DNA of 64,000 nucleotides, taken from positions 1 to 64,000 of the forward strand of contig JARUKZ010000021.1 in assembly GCA_029688955.1 (NCBI GenBank), in the 5' to 3' direction. Shown here one piece after another: positions 8,519 to 16,750 of this stretch (positions are counted from its first letter, which is position 1; each line of letters begins with the position of its first letter). The DNA comes from Chitinispirillales bacterium ANBcel5 (GTDB lineage Bacteria > Fibrobacterota > Chitinivibrionia > Chitinivibrionales > Chitinispirillaceae). A program made the translations under genes and the position numbers. Below the pieces are notes generated by a model, which was given only the letters and a program-made list of their open reading frames with translations, was not told where the DNA came from and did no database searches.

Positions 8519-10213
8519 ATGCATTATTTAAACCCCATATACAGCGAAGAGACGCACTGCAGGGACTGTTACAAGTGTATAAGGGAATGTCCGGTGAAGG
8601 CTATCAGGGTTGTAAATGGTGAAGCAGAGGTGATACCCGAATCCTGTATTTTGTGTGGTCATTGCGTGGATGCCTGTCCTGTAGGGGCCAAAAAGGTAAG
8701 GGATGATCTGCGTCGCTCTATTCACTTAACAAAAAGAAAGAAAAAAAGCATACTTTCCCTTGCTCCATCGTTTGCGGGTGAATTCACCAATACAACTACA
8801 GGGCAGCTTATACATGCAATAAAGCGTCTGGGGTTTTATGGCGTAAGTGAAACAGCACTGGGGGCACAGGAGGTCTCTTACGCAGTTGGTGATATGATTA
8901 ATAAAGAGAGCGGGCTCATCCTTTCCTCTGCATGTCCAGCTGCAGTAGATCTTATCACTAAGCATTTGACCAAATTTTCGCAATATATATCACCTGTTTT
9001 ATCGCCGCTTCTTGCTCACAGTATCATGCTTCGTCACCTGTATGGACAGGAGCTCGGTATTGTATTCGCAGGGCCCTGTATTGCAAAAAAGCAAGAAGCG
9101 GATAAATTCTCTGATTTACTTGATATTGCAATAACTTTTGAGGATCTTAAAAAGTGGTTCGATGCCAACGGAATCAGGTCATCAGAGCAGGAGTGTGATG
9201 AAACAGATGTTTTCATTCCACGAAGTGCTCAAAACGGATCGGTCTATCCGGTTGAGGGTGGTATGATTTCAACAATCAGGAACAGAGTGCGGGATAGTGA
9301 TGCGGTATACCTGACATTATCGGGGGTGAGTAACATTCGCACTGCACTTGAGACGCTCGATGATAAACTTACAGGTCGAAAGATGTTTGTTGAGCTACTT
9401 GCGTGTGAGAATGGATGTGTAGCCGGACCGAAAGCAACCAACAGGGCCACAATCGATTCCCGCCTGTCTGTTCTTGATTATGCATCCACTAAATCAGAAT
9501 CATGTACGGGGGATTTTCGGGAAAAAATTGGTTACACTTTTGGTGCAAAACAGATTGCTGCGAGTAATGTGACACATGAACAAATTTGTGATACTCTTGC
9601 ATCTGTAGGTAAATCAAATCCTGAAGATGAGCTAAACTGCGGATCTTGTGGATACGGCACTTGCAGGGAATTTGCCATTGCTATGATAGAAAAAAAAGCT
9701 GAGCAGTGCATGTGTGTTTCCTTTATGAGATCACTTGCTCAGAAAAAAGCAAATGCACTCTTAAAAACTATTCCCTATGGGGTTGTGATAGTAGATAGAG
9801 AGCTTAGAATTATTGAGTGTAATGATAATTTTGCAAAGGCTCTGGGTGATGATGTGTGTGATGTATTTAAAATTTGTCCGGGGCTTCGTAATGCTGATCT
9901 TAAGAAAGTTTTACCATTTCATGGTTTGTTTTCGCAGGTTCTGACAACGGGTAATGATATAACGCAACATTTTGTGAAAACTCAGGAGAAAACGTTTGCA
10001 CTTACGATTTTTACCGTCGAGCTTCATCAGGTCGCCGGTGCTTTGATACGTGATGCCACAAAAACTGAATTACGACGGGAACAAATAATAGAAAAAGCAC
10101 AGGAAGTGATTCGCAATACCTCTGCTACGGCGCAGGAGATCGCCTTTTTGATGGGTAAGAATGCAGCACAATCGGAGAAAATTTTAAACTCTTTAACTGA
10201 AAGTTTCTCCTGA
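8519..10213 (+). CDS. Putative sensory [FeFe] hydrogenase (HydS/group C-like) with PAS domain
   Basis: The 564-residue protein begins with two 4Fe-4S clusters (Cys 14, 17, 20, 24 and 43, 46, 49, 53). The hydrogenase domain follows, with H-cluster motifs SSACP (136-140), GPCIAKK (185-191) and LLACENGC (293-300). A four-cysteine Fe-S domain follows (Cys 374, 377, 382, 397), then a PAS domain (~412-530). The domain order matches sensory [FeFe] hydrogenases. Ala sits where catalytic enzymes have the proton-relay Cys. The ATG at 8519 is chosen because GGAGAG lies just upstream; the frame is open further back, into the previous gene. It probably senses H2 or redox state rather than making H2 in bulk. 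Confidence 0.88.
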   Translation: MHYLNPIYSEETHCRDCYKCIRECPVKAIRVVNGEAEVIPESCILCGHCVDACPVGAKKVRDDLRRSIHLTKRKKKSILSLAPSFAGEFTNTTTGQLIHAIKRLGFYGVSETALGAQEVSYAVGDMINKESGLILSSACPAAVDLITKHLTKFSQYISPVLSPLLAHSIMLRHLYGQELGIVFAGPCIAKKQEADKFSDLLDIAITFEDLKKWFDANGIRSSEQECDETDVFIPRSAQNGSVYPVEGGMISTIRNRVRDSDAVYLTLSGVSNIRTALETLDDKLTGRKMFVELLACENGCVAGPKATNRATIDSRLSVLDYASTKSESCTGDFREKIGYTFGAKQIAASNVTHEQICDTLASVGKSNPEDELNCGSCGYGTCREFAIAMIEKKAEQCMCVSFMRSLAQKKANALLKTIPYGVVIVDRELRIIECNDNFAKALGDDVCDVFKICPGLRNADLKKVLPFHGLFSQVLTTGNDITQHFVKTQEKTFALTIFTVELHQVAGALIRDATKTELRREQIIEKAQEVIRNTSATAQEIAFLMGKNAAQSEKILNSLTESFS

Positions 10214-10221
10214 GGTGCAAA

Positions 10222-11397
10222 ATGATACAAAACCAGGAAGTGTTTATTGAGATTGGTAGTCTACATTATTCAAAGCACAAAAAAAAAGCATCGGGAGATG
10301 TTCAACTTACAAGAAAACTTGAGCAGGGAAGGGTGGTGTCGATTCTTTGCGACGGGCTTGGAAGCGGTGTAGAGGCAAACGTATTGGCCAGTTTTACTGC
10401 TTCTATGGGGCTTGAATACATGGCCTCTGATCTTAAAATAAAGCGGGCCGCTGAGATCATTATGGATGCGTTGCCCCTGTGTCCTTCACGCAAAATAAGT
10501 TACTCAACATTCAGTATTGCGGATGTAAGTCTTGCTGGTGAGATGCGTATCATTGGTCATGGCAATCCACCATTTCTTTTCTTTAGAGGAGCACAAGCCA
10601 TAGAGCGTGAGCAGACCGAACTTTTAAGGCCACGGTGGAAAAACAGATCACTTCATTATGCCCGTTTTGGTGTAGAAGTAGGTGACAGATTAATAATGAT
10701 GTCTGATGGAGTAACGCAGTCGGGAATGGGGAGTGACAGCTGGCCAATGGGCTTTGGGATAGAGCGGGTGAATATAATTGTAGAAGAAGCTGTGCGTAAG
10801 AACAGGGAAATCTCTGCAGATGAGCTTGCAGAGATAATCTGCAATGTCGCTCTTGCCAATGATGGAAACAGGGCCGGTGATGATATCTCCTGTACCGTTA
10901 TTTATATGAGAAATCCAAGGCGAATGCGTGTGCTTACGGGACCACCGTTTGATCCTAAAAGAGATCAGGAGTATGCATCACTTATAAAGAATTTTTCTGG
11001 AAAATGTGTGTTGTGTGGAGGTACTACTTCCACTATCGTTGAGCGGGAACTTGGACTTGAAGCAGTGATGGATTTCTCATACATGGATCCGGTTGTACCA
11101 GCGGTTTCCCATATGAAAGGTGTTGATTTAATCACCGAAGGTTGTATCACACTCAGTAATCTTGCCGGCCTGCTTGAAAAAGGTGAGCGGGGAGGGCGAA
11201 AAAACGGAGCTACAATGCTTAGAGATCTGATGTTGAGCTGCGATATAATCGACTTTTATGTGGGTACCAGAGTCAATCAGTCTCACCAGGATCCGGCTTT
11301 ACCTATAGAACTTGACATAAGAAGGAATGTGATAAAAAAAATAGCGTCTCTGCTTGAAACTAAATATCTTAAAGAAACCACAGTCCGATATTATTAG
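10222..11397 (+). CDS. SpoIIE-family PP2C-type Ser/Thr phosphatase
   Basis: This 391-residue protein carries the metal-binding motifs of the PP2C/SpoIIE family: CDGLGSG (residues ~48-54), MSDGV (~156-160) and GDDISC (~217-222). It likely dephosphorylates a protein partner. An extra C-terminal part of about 160 residues includes CVLCGGTTSTIV and is not a domain I recognise. The start follows GAGGTG. It lies 8 bases after the sensory hydrogenase gene and 12 bases before the second ferredoxin gene, so the phosphatase is probably the output of the sensor. Confidence 0.88.
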   Translation: MIQNQEVFIEIGSLHYSKHKKKASGDVQLTRKLEQGRVVSILCDGLGSGVEANVLASFTASMGLEYMASDLKIKRAAEIIMDALPLCPSRKISYSTFSIADVSLAGEMRIIGHGNPPFLFFRGAQAIEREQTELLRPRWKNRSLHYARFGVEVGDRLIMMSDGVTQSGMGSDSWPMGFGIERVNIIVEEAVRKNREISADELAEIICNVALANDGNRAGDDISCTVIYMRNPRRMRVLTGPPFDPKRDQEYASLIKNFSGKCVLCGGTTSTIVERELGLEAVMDFSYMDPVVPAVSHMKGVDLITEGCITLSNLAGLLEKGERGGRKNGATMLRDLMLSCDIIDFYVGTRVNQSHQDPALPIELDIRRNVIKKIASLLETKYLKETTVRYY

Positions 11398-11409
11398 AAA
11401 GAGAAAAAT

Positions 11410-11661
11410 ATGGAAAAGGCAATTGTAAAGGTATGTCTGGGAACAACATGTCACCTGATGGGATCATCACATCTTCAGACTCTTGAACAGGACCTCCCTG
11501 AGCACCTGGCTACCAGAACTACTGTCAAGTGGTCGCGTTGTCTGGGGCTTTGCAAGGATGATAATTACGGAAAAGCGCCTTACGTGATAGTAGGTGATAA
11601 AGTCATAAGCGAAGCAACAATTTTTAAAATTGTTGATGCACTTGAAGCTGTGCTTAACTGA
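11410..11661 (+). CDS. Second thioredoxin-like [2Fe-2S] ferredoxin
   Basis: The 83-residue protein has CLGTTC near the N-terminus and RCLGLC about 40 residues later, the four-cysteine pattern of NuoE-like ferredoxins. It is the second such gene in the cluster, and each precedes a hydrogenase-like gene or its partner. It probably passes electrons to or from the downstream hydrogenase. GAGAAAAAT precedes the start. Confidence 0.82.
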   Translation: MEKAIVKVCLGTTCHLMGSSHLQTLEQDLPEHLATRTTVKWSRCLGLCKDDNYGKAPYVIVGDKVISEATIFKIVDALEAVLN

Positions 11662-11679
11662 AAATAGGTGGGGTAAAAG

Positions 11680-13125
11680 ATGCAGTATGATAATAACGCT
11701 ACACGTACCAGAAGAACTATCTTAGTTCGTATCGCCCGCCTCTTCATGGAGGATAAGCTGGAGGGGTTAGCTGATAGGATACCACTTGAGATGAGACCCA
11801 AAGGGAGCAGTTCATTTAGATGCTGTGTATATAAAGACAGAGCGTTAATTAAATACAGAATTATGGCAGCTCTTGGTTTCAGTATGGATGAAGAAACTGA
11901 TGAGCTTGAAAAGCTTGAAAGCTACAGCATCCGGAGTATAAAAAGAGCGGCGGCACCCCAAGGCGAACCGCTGCTTCTTCTCGATGAAGCATGCAGTGCC
12001 TGTGTAAAGAGCAAATATTTTGTGACAAATGCTTGCAGGGGTTGTATGGCGCGTCCCTGTATGTTAAACTGCCCCAAAAAAGCTATCGCAATAGATGAAA
12101 AGGGGCAGGCGGTTATAAATAGCTCAAAATGTGTTAACTGTGGAATATGCATGAAAGTATGCCCATACCATGCGATCATTAGAATCCCTGTTCCGTGTGA
12201 AGAAGCCTGTCCTACAGGGGCAATTGTAAAAGATGGTGAAGGAAGAGCTCAGATAGATTTCGATAAGTGTATCTATTGCGGAAAATGTATGCGTCAGTGC
12301 CCGTTTGGAGCGATTATGGAGCGCTCACAAATGATAGATGTGTTAAAAGCGTTAAAGAGCAAAAAGCGGGTAGTGGCAATAATTGCGCCCGCTTCTGCCG
12401 CACAATTTGTAGCAGGATATCCACAGGTAGTTACAGCTCTAAAAACGCTTGGCTTTGAAGATGTACTTGAGGTTGCATCCGGTGCGCTCACCACAGCAAA
12501 GATGGAAGCTGCTGAATTTGAGCAGCGTATCTCTGAAGGCGCTTCCTTTATGACAAGTTCATGCTGCCCATCATTTGTTATGGCTGTAGAGAAGCATGTG
12601 CCTAAATTAAAGGAAAAAGTATCTCATACCCCAACTCCAATGCATTTCACTGCAGAGGCAATAAAGAAGGAGGATTCAGATACAGTGGTGGTGTTTGTCG
12701 GGCCATGTGTAGCAAAGAGAAAAGAAGCAGAGAATGATCCACTGGTTGATTATGTGCTGACCAGTGAAGAGATTGCTTCCATGATGGCTGCGGCACAGTT
12801 AGATGTTTCACAGTGTGATGAAGACCTTTGCTACCAGCAGGCGGATCCAAGTGGGCGTAGGTTTCCTCTGATTGGTGGTGTAACAAATGCGGTGGCAGCG
12901 CAAATGGAAAGCCCTGAAACTGTAGAAAGAGTGTTAATTGACGGCTTAAGTAGAAAATCAATGAAAATACTTAAAATGTATGCAAGTAAGGGGATCCCCG
13001 GGAACTTTCTGGAAGCAATGGCCTGTGAGCGGGGATGTATTAATGGACCTTGTACAACCGAAAATGTCGCACCTGCAACTGCCAGAATAAAAAATATGGC
13101 CGATTCTTTAATCAGTACCCCTTGA
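11680..13125 (+). CDS. [FeFe] hydrogenase, group B-like
   Basis: The 481-residue protein has a long Cys-rich ferredoxin-like N-terminus (Cys 105, 108, 119, 122, 127 and 131, then two further CxxCxxCxxxC clusters from 151 and 197). The hydrogenase domain has motifs SSCCPSF (293-299), GPCVAKRKEA (341-350) and EAMACERGC (445-453). The double Cys in SSCCP supports catalytic competence, unlike the sensory paralogue upstream. It probably oxidises or evolves H2 with ferredoxin. AGGTGGGG precedes the ATG. This is the last gene of the cluster and a hairpin follows. Confidence 0.88.
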   Translation: MQYDNNATRTRRTILVRIARLFMEDKLEGLADRIPLEMRPKGSSSFRCCVYKDRALIKYRIMAALGFSMDEETDELEKLESYSIRSIKRAAAPQGEPLLLLDEACSACVKSKYFVTNACRGCMARPCMLNCPKKAIAIDEKGQAVINSSKCVNCGICMKVCPYHAIIRIPVPCEEACPTGAIVKDGEGRAQIDFDKCIYCGKCMRQCPFGAIMERSQMIDVLKALKSKKRVVAIIAPASAAQFVAGYPQVVTALKTLGFEDVLEVASGALTTAKMEAAEFEQRISEGASFMTSSCCPSFVMAVEKHVPKLKEKVSHTPTPMHFTAEAIKKEDSDTVVVFVGPCVAKRKEAENDPLVDYVLTSEEIASMMAAAQLDVSQCDEDLCYQQADPSGRRFPLIGGVTNAVAAQMESPETVERVLIDGLSRKSMKILKMYASKGIPGNFLEAMACERGCINGPCTTENVAPATARIKNMADSLISTP

Positions 13126-13170
13126 AGAGCGCCGTAAGCAGTAGATTAGTAAAAGAACTTCTTCTGTGAG

Positions 13171-13216
13171 AAATCAGGACAGTGTTGGTTAAAGCCATTA
13201 CTACTGTCCTGATTTT
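13171..13216 (+). terminator. Hairpin at the end of the hydrogenase cluster
   Basis: A 13-bp perfect inverted repeat (AAATCAGGACAGT at 13171-13183 and its complement at 13203-13215) encloses a 19-base loop and is followed by TTTTG. It is about 45 bases after the hydrogenase stop, so it probably ends that transcript. Confidence 0.7.
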
Positions 13217-13488
13217 GTGGCTTAAAGATTGCGGCAAAGTGTTTCTTACCAGATAAAGAAGGGCTCTAACCAGTTCAGTTCTGCGTGTATCCTTTAGGTC
13301 ATCATAAATGCCCGTCTCGCTGATAGGTGACCGAATATGGTTTTATTGATAGCATAAGAATAGGTTTTTTTTCTACTATTGGGGACAATGAGAGGTTTTT
13401 TGAATAGTCCCAACTATTGTATTCTTGGGAAATACTATCTTAAAACCTTAACATCCCCCAAAAAAAGAGCATACTAGCACAAAGTAGA

Positions 13489-13599
13489 TCAACTCCTTAG
13501 AATAGGAAAAGCTAAATACTGCTCGGGAGTAAAACCGCTTAAACAGTGGTAAGTATTAGGTTTGCTAAATTCTAGATTAAAAACTAAGTCTGTTTCTTT
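13489..13599 (-). pseudogene. Remnant of an IS3/IS481-type transposase C-terminus
   Basis: On the minus strand a 36-codon open segment reads ...DLVFNLEFSKPNT then YHCLSGFTPEQYL..., ending at a stop (13489-13491). This matches the end of rve-type transposases (yN..RPH..L.g.TP..yl). An in-frame stop lies just upstream and no intact N-terminal part is visible, so it is a decayed fragment. The surrounding 13126-13722 region holds no other gene. Confidence 0.65.
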
Positions 13600-13668
13600 T
13601 CAATTTTGCCGGTGACTATTCACTTTTAGAGCGTATGTTAGTATTTTTCTTTGAGTTACTGTTCAAAA

Positions 13669-13688
13669 TTGTTTAAACAGGGTATAAT
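13669..13688 (+). promoter_or_regulatory. Promoter region of mraY with GTTTAAAC motif
   Basis: TTGTTTAAACAGG (13669-13681) precedes a perfect TATAAT (13683-13688), 35 bases before the mraY start. The same 13-mer occurs at 61354-61366 ahead of another -10-like sequence. I see no convincing -35 at the standard spacing, so the motif may be an activator or operator site. Confidence 0.4.
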
Positions 13689-13722
13689 AGGTTAAAGGAA
13701 GTTTTTTCAGAAAAAAAGAAAT

Positions 13723-14853
13723 ATGTTAATTGAGTTACTATATCAGCATACAGGTATTTTCCTTCTAAACAGTCGTTTGTTCGCCACCAGTATGGCGACC
13801 TTGATCTCATTTATTTTGGCGATTCTTCTATTTCCTAAATATATACGGTTTTTGCAGAAATTTCAGGTTTCATCGGAATTTGAAAAAGGCTCAGGTGGCC
13901 CGGTGATGCCAGCAGGTGTTCTTTTCATGTTTATAATCGTCTTTACTACTTTAGTTGCAGTAAGGATGAACAGTTATGTGATTTCGGCACTTATAATTTA
14001 TGTCTTTTTCAGCATCATTGGTGCAGTTGATGACATAGCAAAGGTAATAAATCAGAGAAAAATTGCTAAGGGATTGATATCAAAACAGGATTATCAATAC
14101 AAGGCAGACGGGATATCTGCCGGGTTGCGATTGTTTCTTTATATGACTATATCGTTACTGGTAGCTATGGCTGCGTACAAATATATCCCCAATATTAATG
14201 GTGATATTAATCTGCCCTTCATTAGCATAGTGAAGCGATTCCCATCATTGCCTTTTTGGCTTTTTATACCCTTTATGACATTTACCATAGCAATTTTTGC
14301 CAATGGAGTAAATTTCACCGATGGTTTTGATACTCTTGCAACGGTTCCTTCAATATGCTGTTTTGTTTTTGTGGGAATTATCTCTTTTATTTCCAGTAAC
14401 AGTATCTGGAGTAATTACCTTCTTATACCCCATATTGTTGGGCTTCAGGAGATATTACCTCTTATCGGTGCGGTAATTGGAACACTTCTGGCTTATTTGT
14501 GGTTTAATTCACCACCTTCTACGATTATAATGGGTGATTCTGGTTCTGTTGGGTTAGGTGGATTAATCGGTATTCTCTTTATTTTCACCAAAGCTGGCTT
14601 TTACCTGCCGCTTGTAGGATTTATCTTTTTTATGGAATTTGCTTCCGTAGCTATTCAGATCGGATACTTTAAACTAACGGGTAAGCGAGTGTTTCTTATG
14701 GCACCGATACACCACCATTTTCAGATAATGATGCGTAAAAGCGGGCTCTATAAAGGCGAATTTCAGATAAAATCGAAAATAGCCTGGCGCTTTCATATCC
14801 TCTCAGTTGTTTGCCTTGTTTTAGGGCTGGCTCTCTTTTTAAAGATTAGGTAA
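13723..14853 (+). CDS. mraY: Phospho-N-acetylmuramoyl-pentapeptide-transferase (MraY)
   Basis: The 376-residue polytopic membrane protein makes lipid I of peptidoglycan. It has GAVDD (100-104), NFTDGFDTLA (197-206), GDSGSVGLGG (271-280) and the HHH motif APIHHHF (327-333). The loop after HHHF is several residues longer than in typical MraY. The gene is away from any dcw cluster in this window and is followed by a methyltransferase. It may be a paralogue, and the genome should be searched for a second copy. Confidence 0.88.
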   Translation: MLIELLYQHTGIFLLNSRLFATSMATLISFILAILLFPKYIRFLQKFQVSSEFEKGSGGPVMPAGVLFMFIIVFTTLVAVRMNSYVISALIIYVFFSIIGAVDDIAKVINQRKIAKGLISKQDYQYKADGISAGLRLFLYMTISLLVAMAAYKYIPNINGDINLPFISIVKRFPSLPFWLFIPFMTFTIAIFANGVNFTDGFDTLATVPSICCFVFVGIISFISSNSIWSNYLLIPHIVGLQEILPLIGAVIGTLLAYLWFNSPPSTIIMGDSGSVGLGGLIGILFIFTKAGFYLPLVGFIFFMEFASVAIQIGYFKLTGKRVFLMAPIHHHFQIMMRKSGLYKGEFQIKSKIAWRFHILSVVCLVLGLALFLKIR

Positions 14854-14861
14854 GAAATGAT

Positions 14862-15614
14862 ATGCTTATTACAGGGATAGAAGGGCTTAACAATATGGTA
14901 ACGGATCGTAGTTACAACTATCCCTCTCCCTCCGGAACTGAGATGATACTGGCTGCAGGACGCTTTGCTGGTATCAATCCCGGAAGCACGGTACTGGATT
15001 TCGGTAGTGCATTCGGTGAGGGGCCATGCGTTTTAGCGTCGCACTTTAGATGCAAAGTTATGGCATTTGAAACTGCATATGATAAACTCTCCAGTGCCAT
15101 TACCTTATCGGTTAATAGAACTGTAAGCCATTTGATCGATTATCATAACGAAGATCTGCTTAAATCGCCTCCCGAAGAAAATCTCTTTGATTTGGCCATA
15201 ATTGAAGGGGGTTCGTTAAAAAGCAGGATTGCAGAGCCATTGTTTATAAAAATGTGGGATTTGCTCCAGGATAGGGGGTGGTTTTCTTTTAGTGCGCCTG
15301 TTTTGCTTCAGCAATCCTTACCACCCAAACTTCTCTCTGTGTATGAAGCTGAAGGGTTACTGGTGGCCAATGAAGAGGAATTACGGGATCTTGCCCATCG
15401 CTGTGGTTTTGATGTACAATTCACTGCCCTTATTCCAAGAAGCGGATGGGATAACTACTTTGCGCACCTTGCTATGCACCTTGAAGATTCTTCCGGATAT
15501 TACGCAGATTCGCAGAAAAAAATGGCATCACACAACCAAATAGATCTATTTTACAGGCTTGATGCTTTCAGGTATATTGGCTACCTCTTCTGCATTACCA
15601 GAAAAAGAGATTGA
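14862..15614 (+). CDS. Class I SAM-dependent methyltransferase
   Basis: The 250-residue protein has a Rossmann-type SAM-binding motif VLDFGSAFGEGP at ~43-54 and a second acidic strand motif (DLAIIEGG). The substrate is unknown. It starts eight bases after the mraY stop, with AGGTAAG upstream, so the two are probably cotranscribed. Methylation of a lipid or a secreted molecule is possible but not shown. Confidence 0.75.
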   Translation: MLITGIEGLNNMVTDRSYNYPSPSGTEMILAAGRFAGINPGSTVLDFGSAFGEGPCVLASHFRCKVMAFETAYDKLSSAITLSVNRTVSHLIDYHNEDLLKSPPEENLFDLAIIEGGSLKSRIAEPLFIKMWDLLQDRGWFSFSAPVLLQQSLPPKLLSVYEAEGLLVANEEELRDLAHRCGFDVQFTALIPRSGWDNYFAHLAMHLEDSSGYYADSQKKMASHNQIDLFYRLDAFRYIGYLFCITRKRD

Positions 15615-15760
15615 TATTTTCGGGAATTTACCATCAACCTTTTTAATATTATTTGAGCTTTGTTGTTTCACATAAAATATTTTTTTTACCACTTCATAAT
15701 ATTCGATGAAGTTGAGAAAAAGAGCTAATTTGTAGAGAAGGGGTACTACAAGGAGGATAG

Positions 15761-16252
15761 ATGGAGAAGTGTTCGTGTAATTCCGGACTTGAGTATAAAG
15801 ATTGTTGTGAACCATGTATAAAGGGAACGGGACCAGCCCAGACTGCAGAAGCGATAATAAGGGCACGGTATACAGCTTATGTAAGAGGGGCTGTGGATTT
15901 TATCCTTTCCTCAACCCATCCTGACAGGCGCAGTGAGTGTGATGAAAAAGCTATCAAAGAATGGTCAGCTAATTCTCAGTGGGAGGGACTAAAAATCATC
16001 TCCACTAGTAAGGGAGGGGTAAATGATGAGGAAGGTGAAGTAGAGTTTATTGCAAGTTTTTCCGAAAACAGGATCAAAAAGGACCTGCATGAAACAGGCA
16101 TGTTTAAACGTATCGATGGAGCCTGGTACTATTTAGATGGCAAAATTCACCCCCAAAAACCCTTTATTCGCAAGGAATCTAAAGTTATGCGCAATGATCC
16201 TTGTACTTGTGGCAGTGGAAAAAAATTCAAGAAGTGCTGTATGGTGGAATAA
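15761..16252 (+). CDS. YchJ-family SEC-C motif protein
   Basis: The 163-residue protein has a zinc-binding Cys-rich motif at both ends: [13 protein letters not shown] near the start and [13 protein letters not shown] at the C-terminus. This is the YchJ (UPF0225) arrangement. The central region contains [14 protein letters not shown]. The function of the family is poorly defined. The start follows a strong AAGGAGG site. Confidence 0.88.
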   Translation: MEKCSCNSGLEYKDCCEPCIKGTGPAQTAEAIIRARYTAYVRGAVDFILSSTHPDRRSECDEKAIKEWSANSQWEGLKIISTSKGGVNDEEGEVEFIASFSENRIKKDLHETGMFKRIDGAWYYLDGKIHPQKPFIRKESKVMRNDPCTCGSGKKFKKCCMVE

Positions 16253-16254
16253 AA

Positions 16255-16282
16255 AAAGGGCCTCTGAAACCAGGGCCCTTTA
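16255..16282 (+). terminator. Terminator between ychJ-like gene and ferredoxin
   Basis: A hairpin AAAGGGCCT-loop-AGGGCCCTTT lies just after the YchJ stop. It is bounded by A- and T-rich runs on both sides, so it could serve both convergent genes, including the ferredoxin that ends at 16308 on the minus strand. Confidence 0.7.
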
Positions 16283-16307
16283 AAAGCTAAAAAATGTGGT
16301 GCATTTC

Positions 16308-16478
16308 TTATGCTGGTTTGATAGCATCCGTTGGGCAGGAATCAACACAAGCACCGCAGTCAGAACATTTTTCTGCATCAATTGTATAAACATCATCTCC
16401 TTCAGCGATTGCGTCTACCGGGCATTCGGGAAGGCATGAGCCGCAAGCGAGACATTCATCTGTGATTTTATGAGACAT
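16308..16478 (-). CDS. Small 2[4Fe-4S] ferredoxin
   Basis: This 56-residue protein carries two CxxCxxCxxxCP motifs: CLACGSCLPECP near residue 9 and CSDCGACVDSCP near residue 38. Each binds a 4Fe-4S cluster. Low-potential clostridial-type ferredoxins carry electrons between pyruvate oxidation, hydrogenases and other anaerobic enzymes. A perfect AGGAGG lies before the ATG. The gene is convergent with the YchJ gene and divergent from valS. Confidence 0.95.
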   Translation of the reverse strand: MSHKITDECLACGSCLPECPVDAIAEGDDVYTIDAEKCSDCGACVDSCPTDAIKPA

Positions 16479-16618
16479 AACTCCTCCTGTGAAAAAAATC
16501 GATATGGTACAAGAAATTTATTTTCCAACAACACAATTATAATATTCGCACCTCCTTCTCAACCAGTCCTTTTGAAAAAAAAACAAAAAAGAACTGAGTA
16601 ATTGAGTGATGGTAAAAG

Positions 16619-16633
16619 TGAGAATCATTCTCA
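16619..16633. promoter_or_regulatory. Putative Fur-type operator
   Basis: TGAGAATCATTCTCA is a perfect 7-1-7 palindrome and resembles the Fur box TGATAATNATTATCA. It lies between the divergent ferredoxin and valS genes, about 140 bases from the ferredoxin start and 117 from the valS start. Its target is unclear. A ferredoxin regulated by iron would fit. Confidence 0.5.
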
Positions 16634-16750
16634 TGCACAGTATCACTAACAAAAGCGATGAAAACAGAAGGTTACTGCGGTGTTCAAATTGTATATTAAT
16701 GGGCTTGGTTAATTATTGTAAGTCGGATATGATTTTGACAGAAAGAGATT

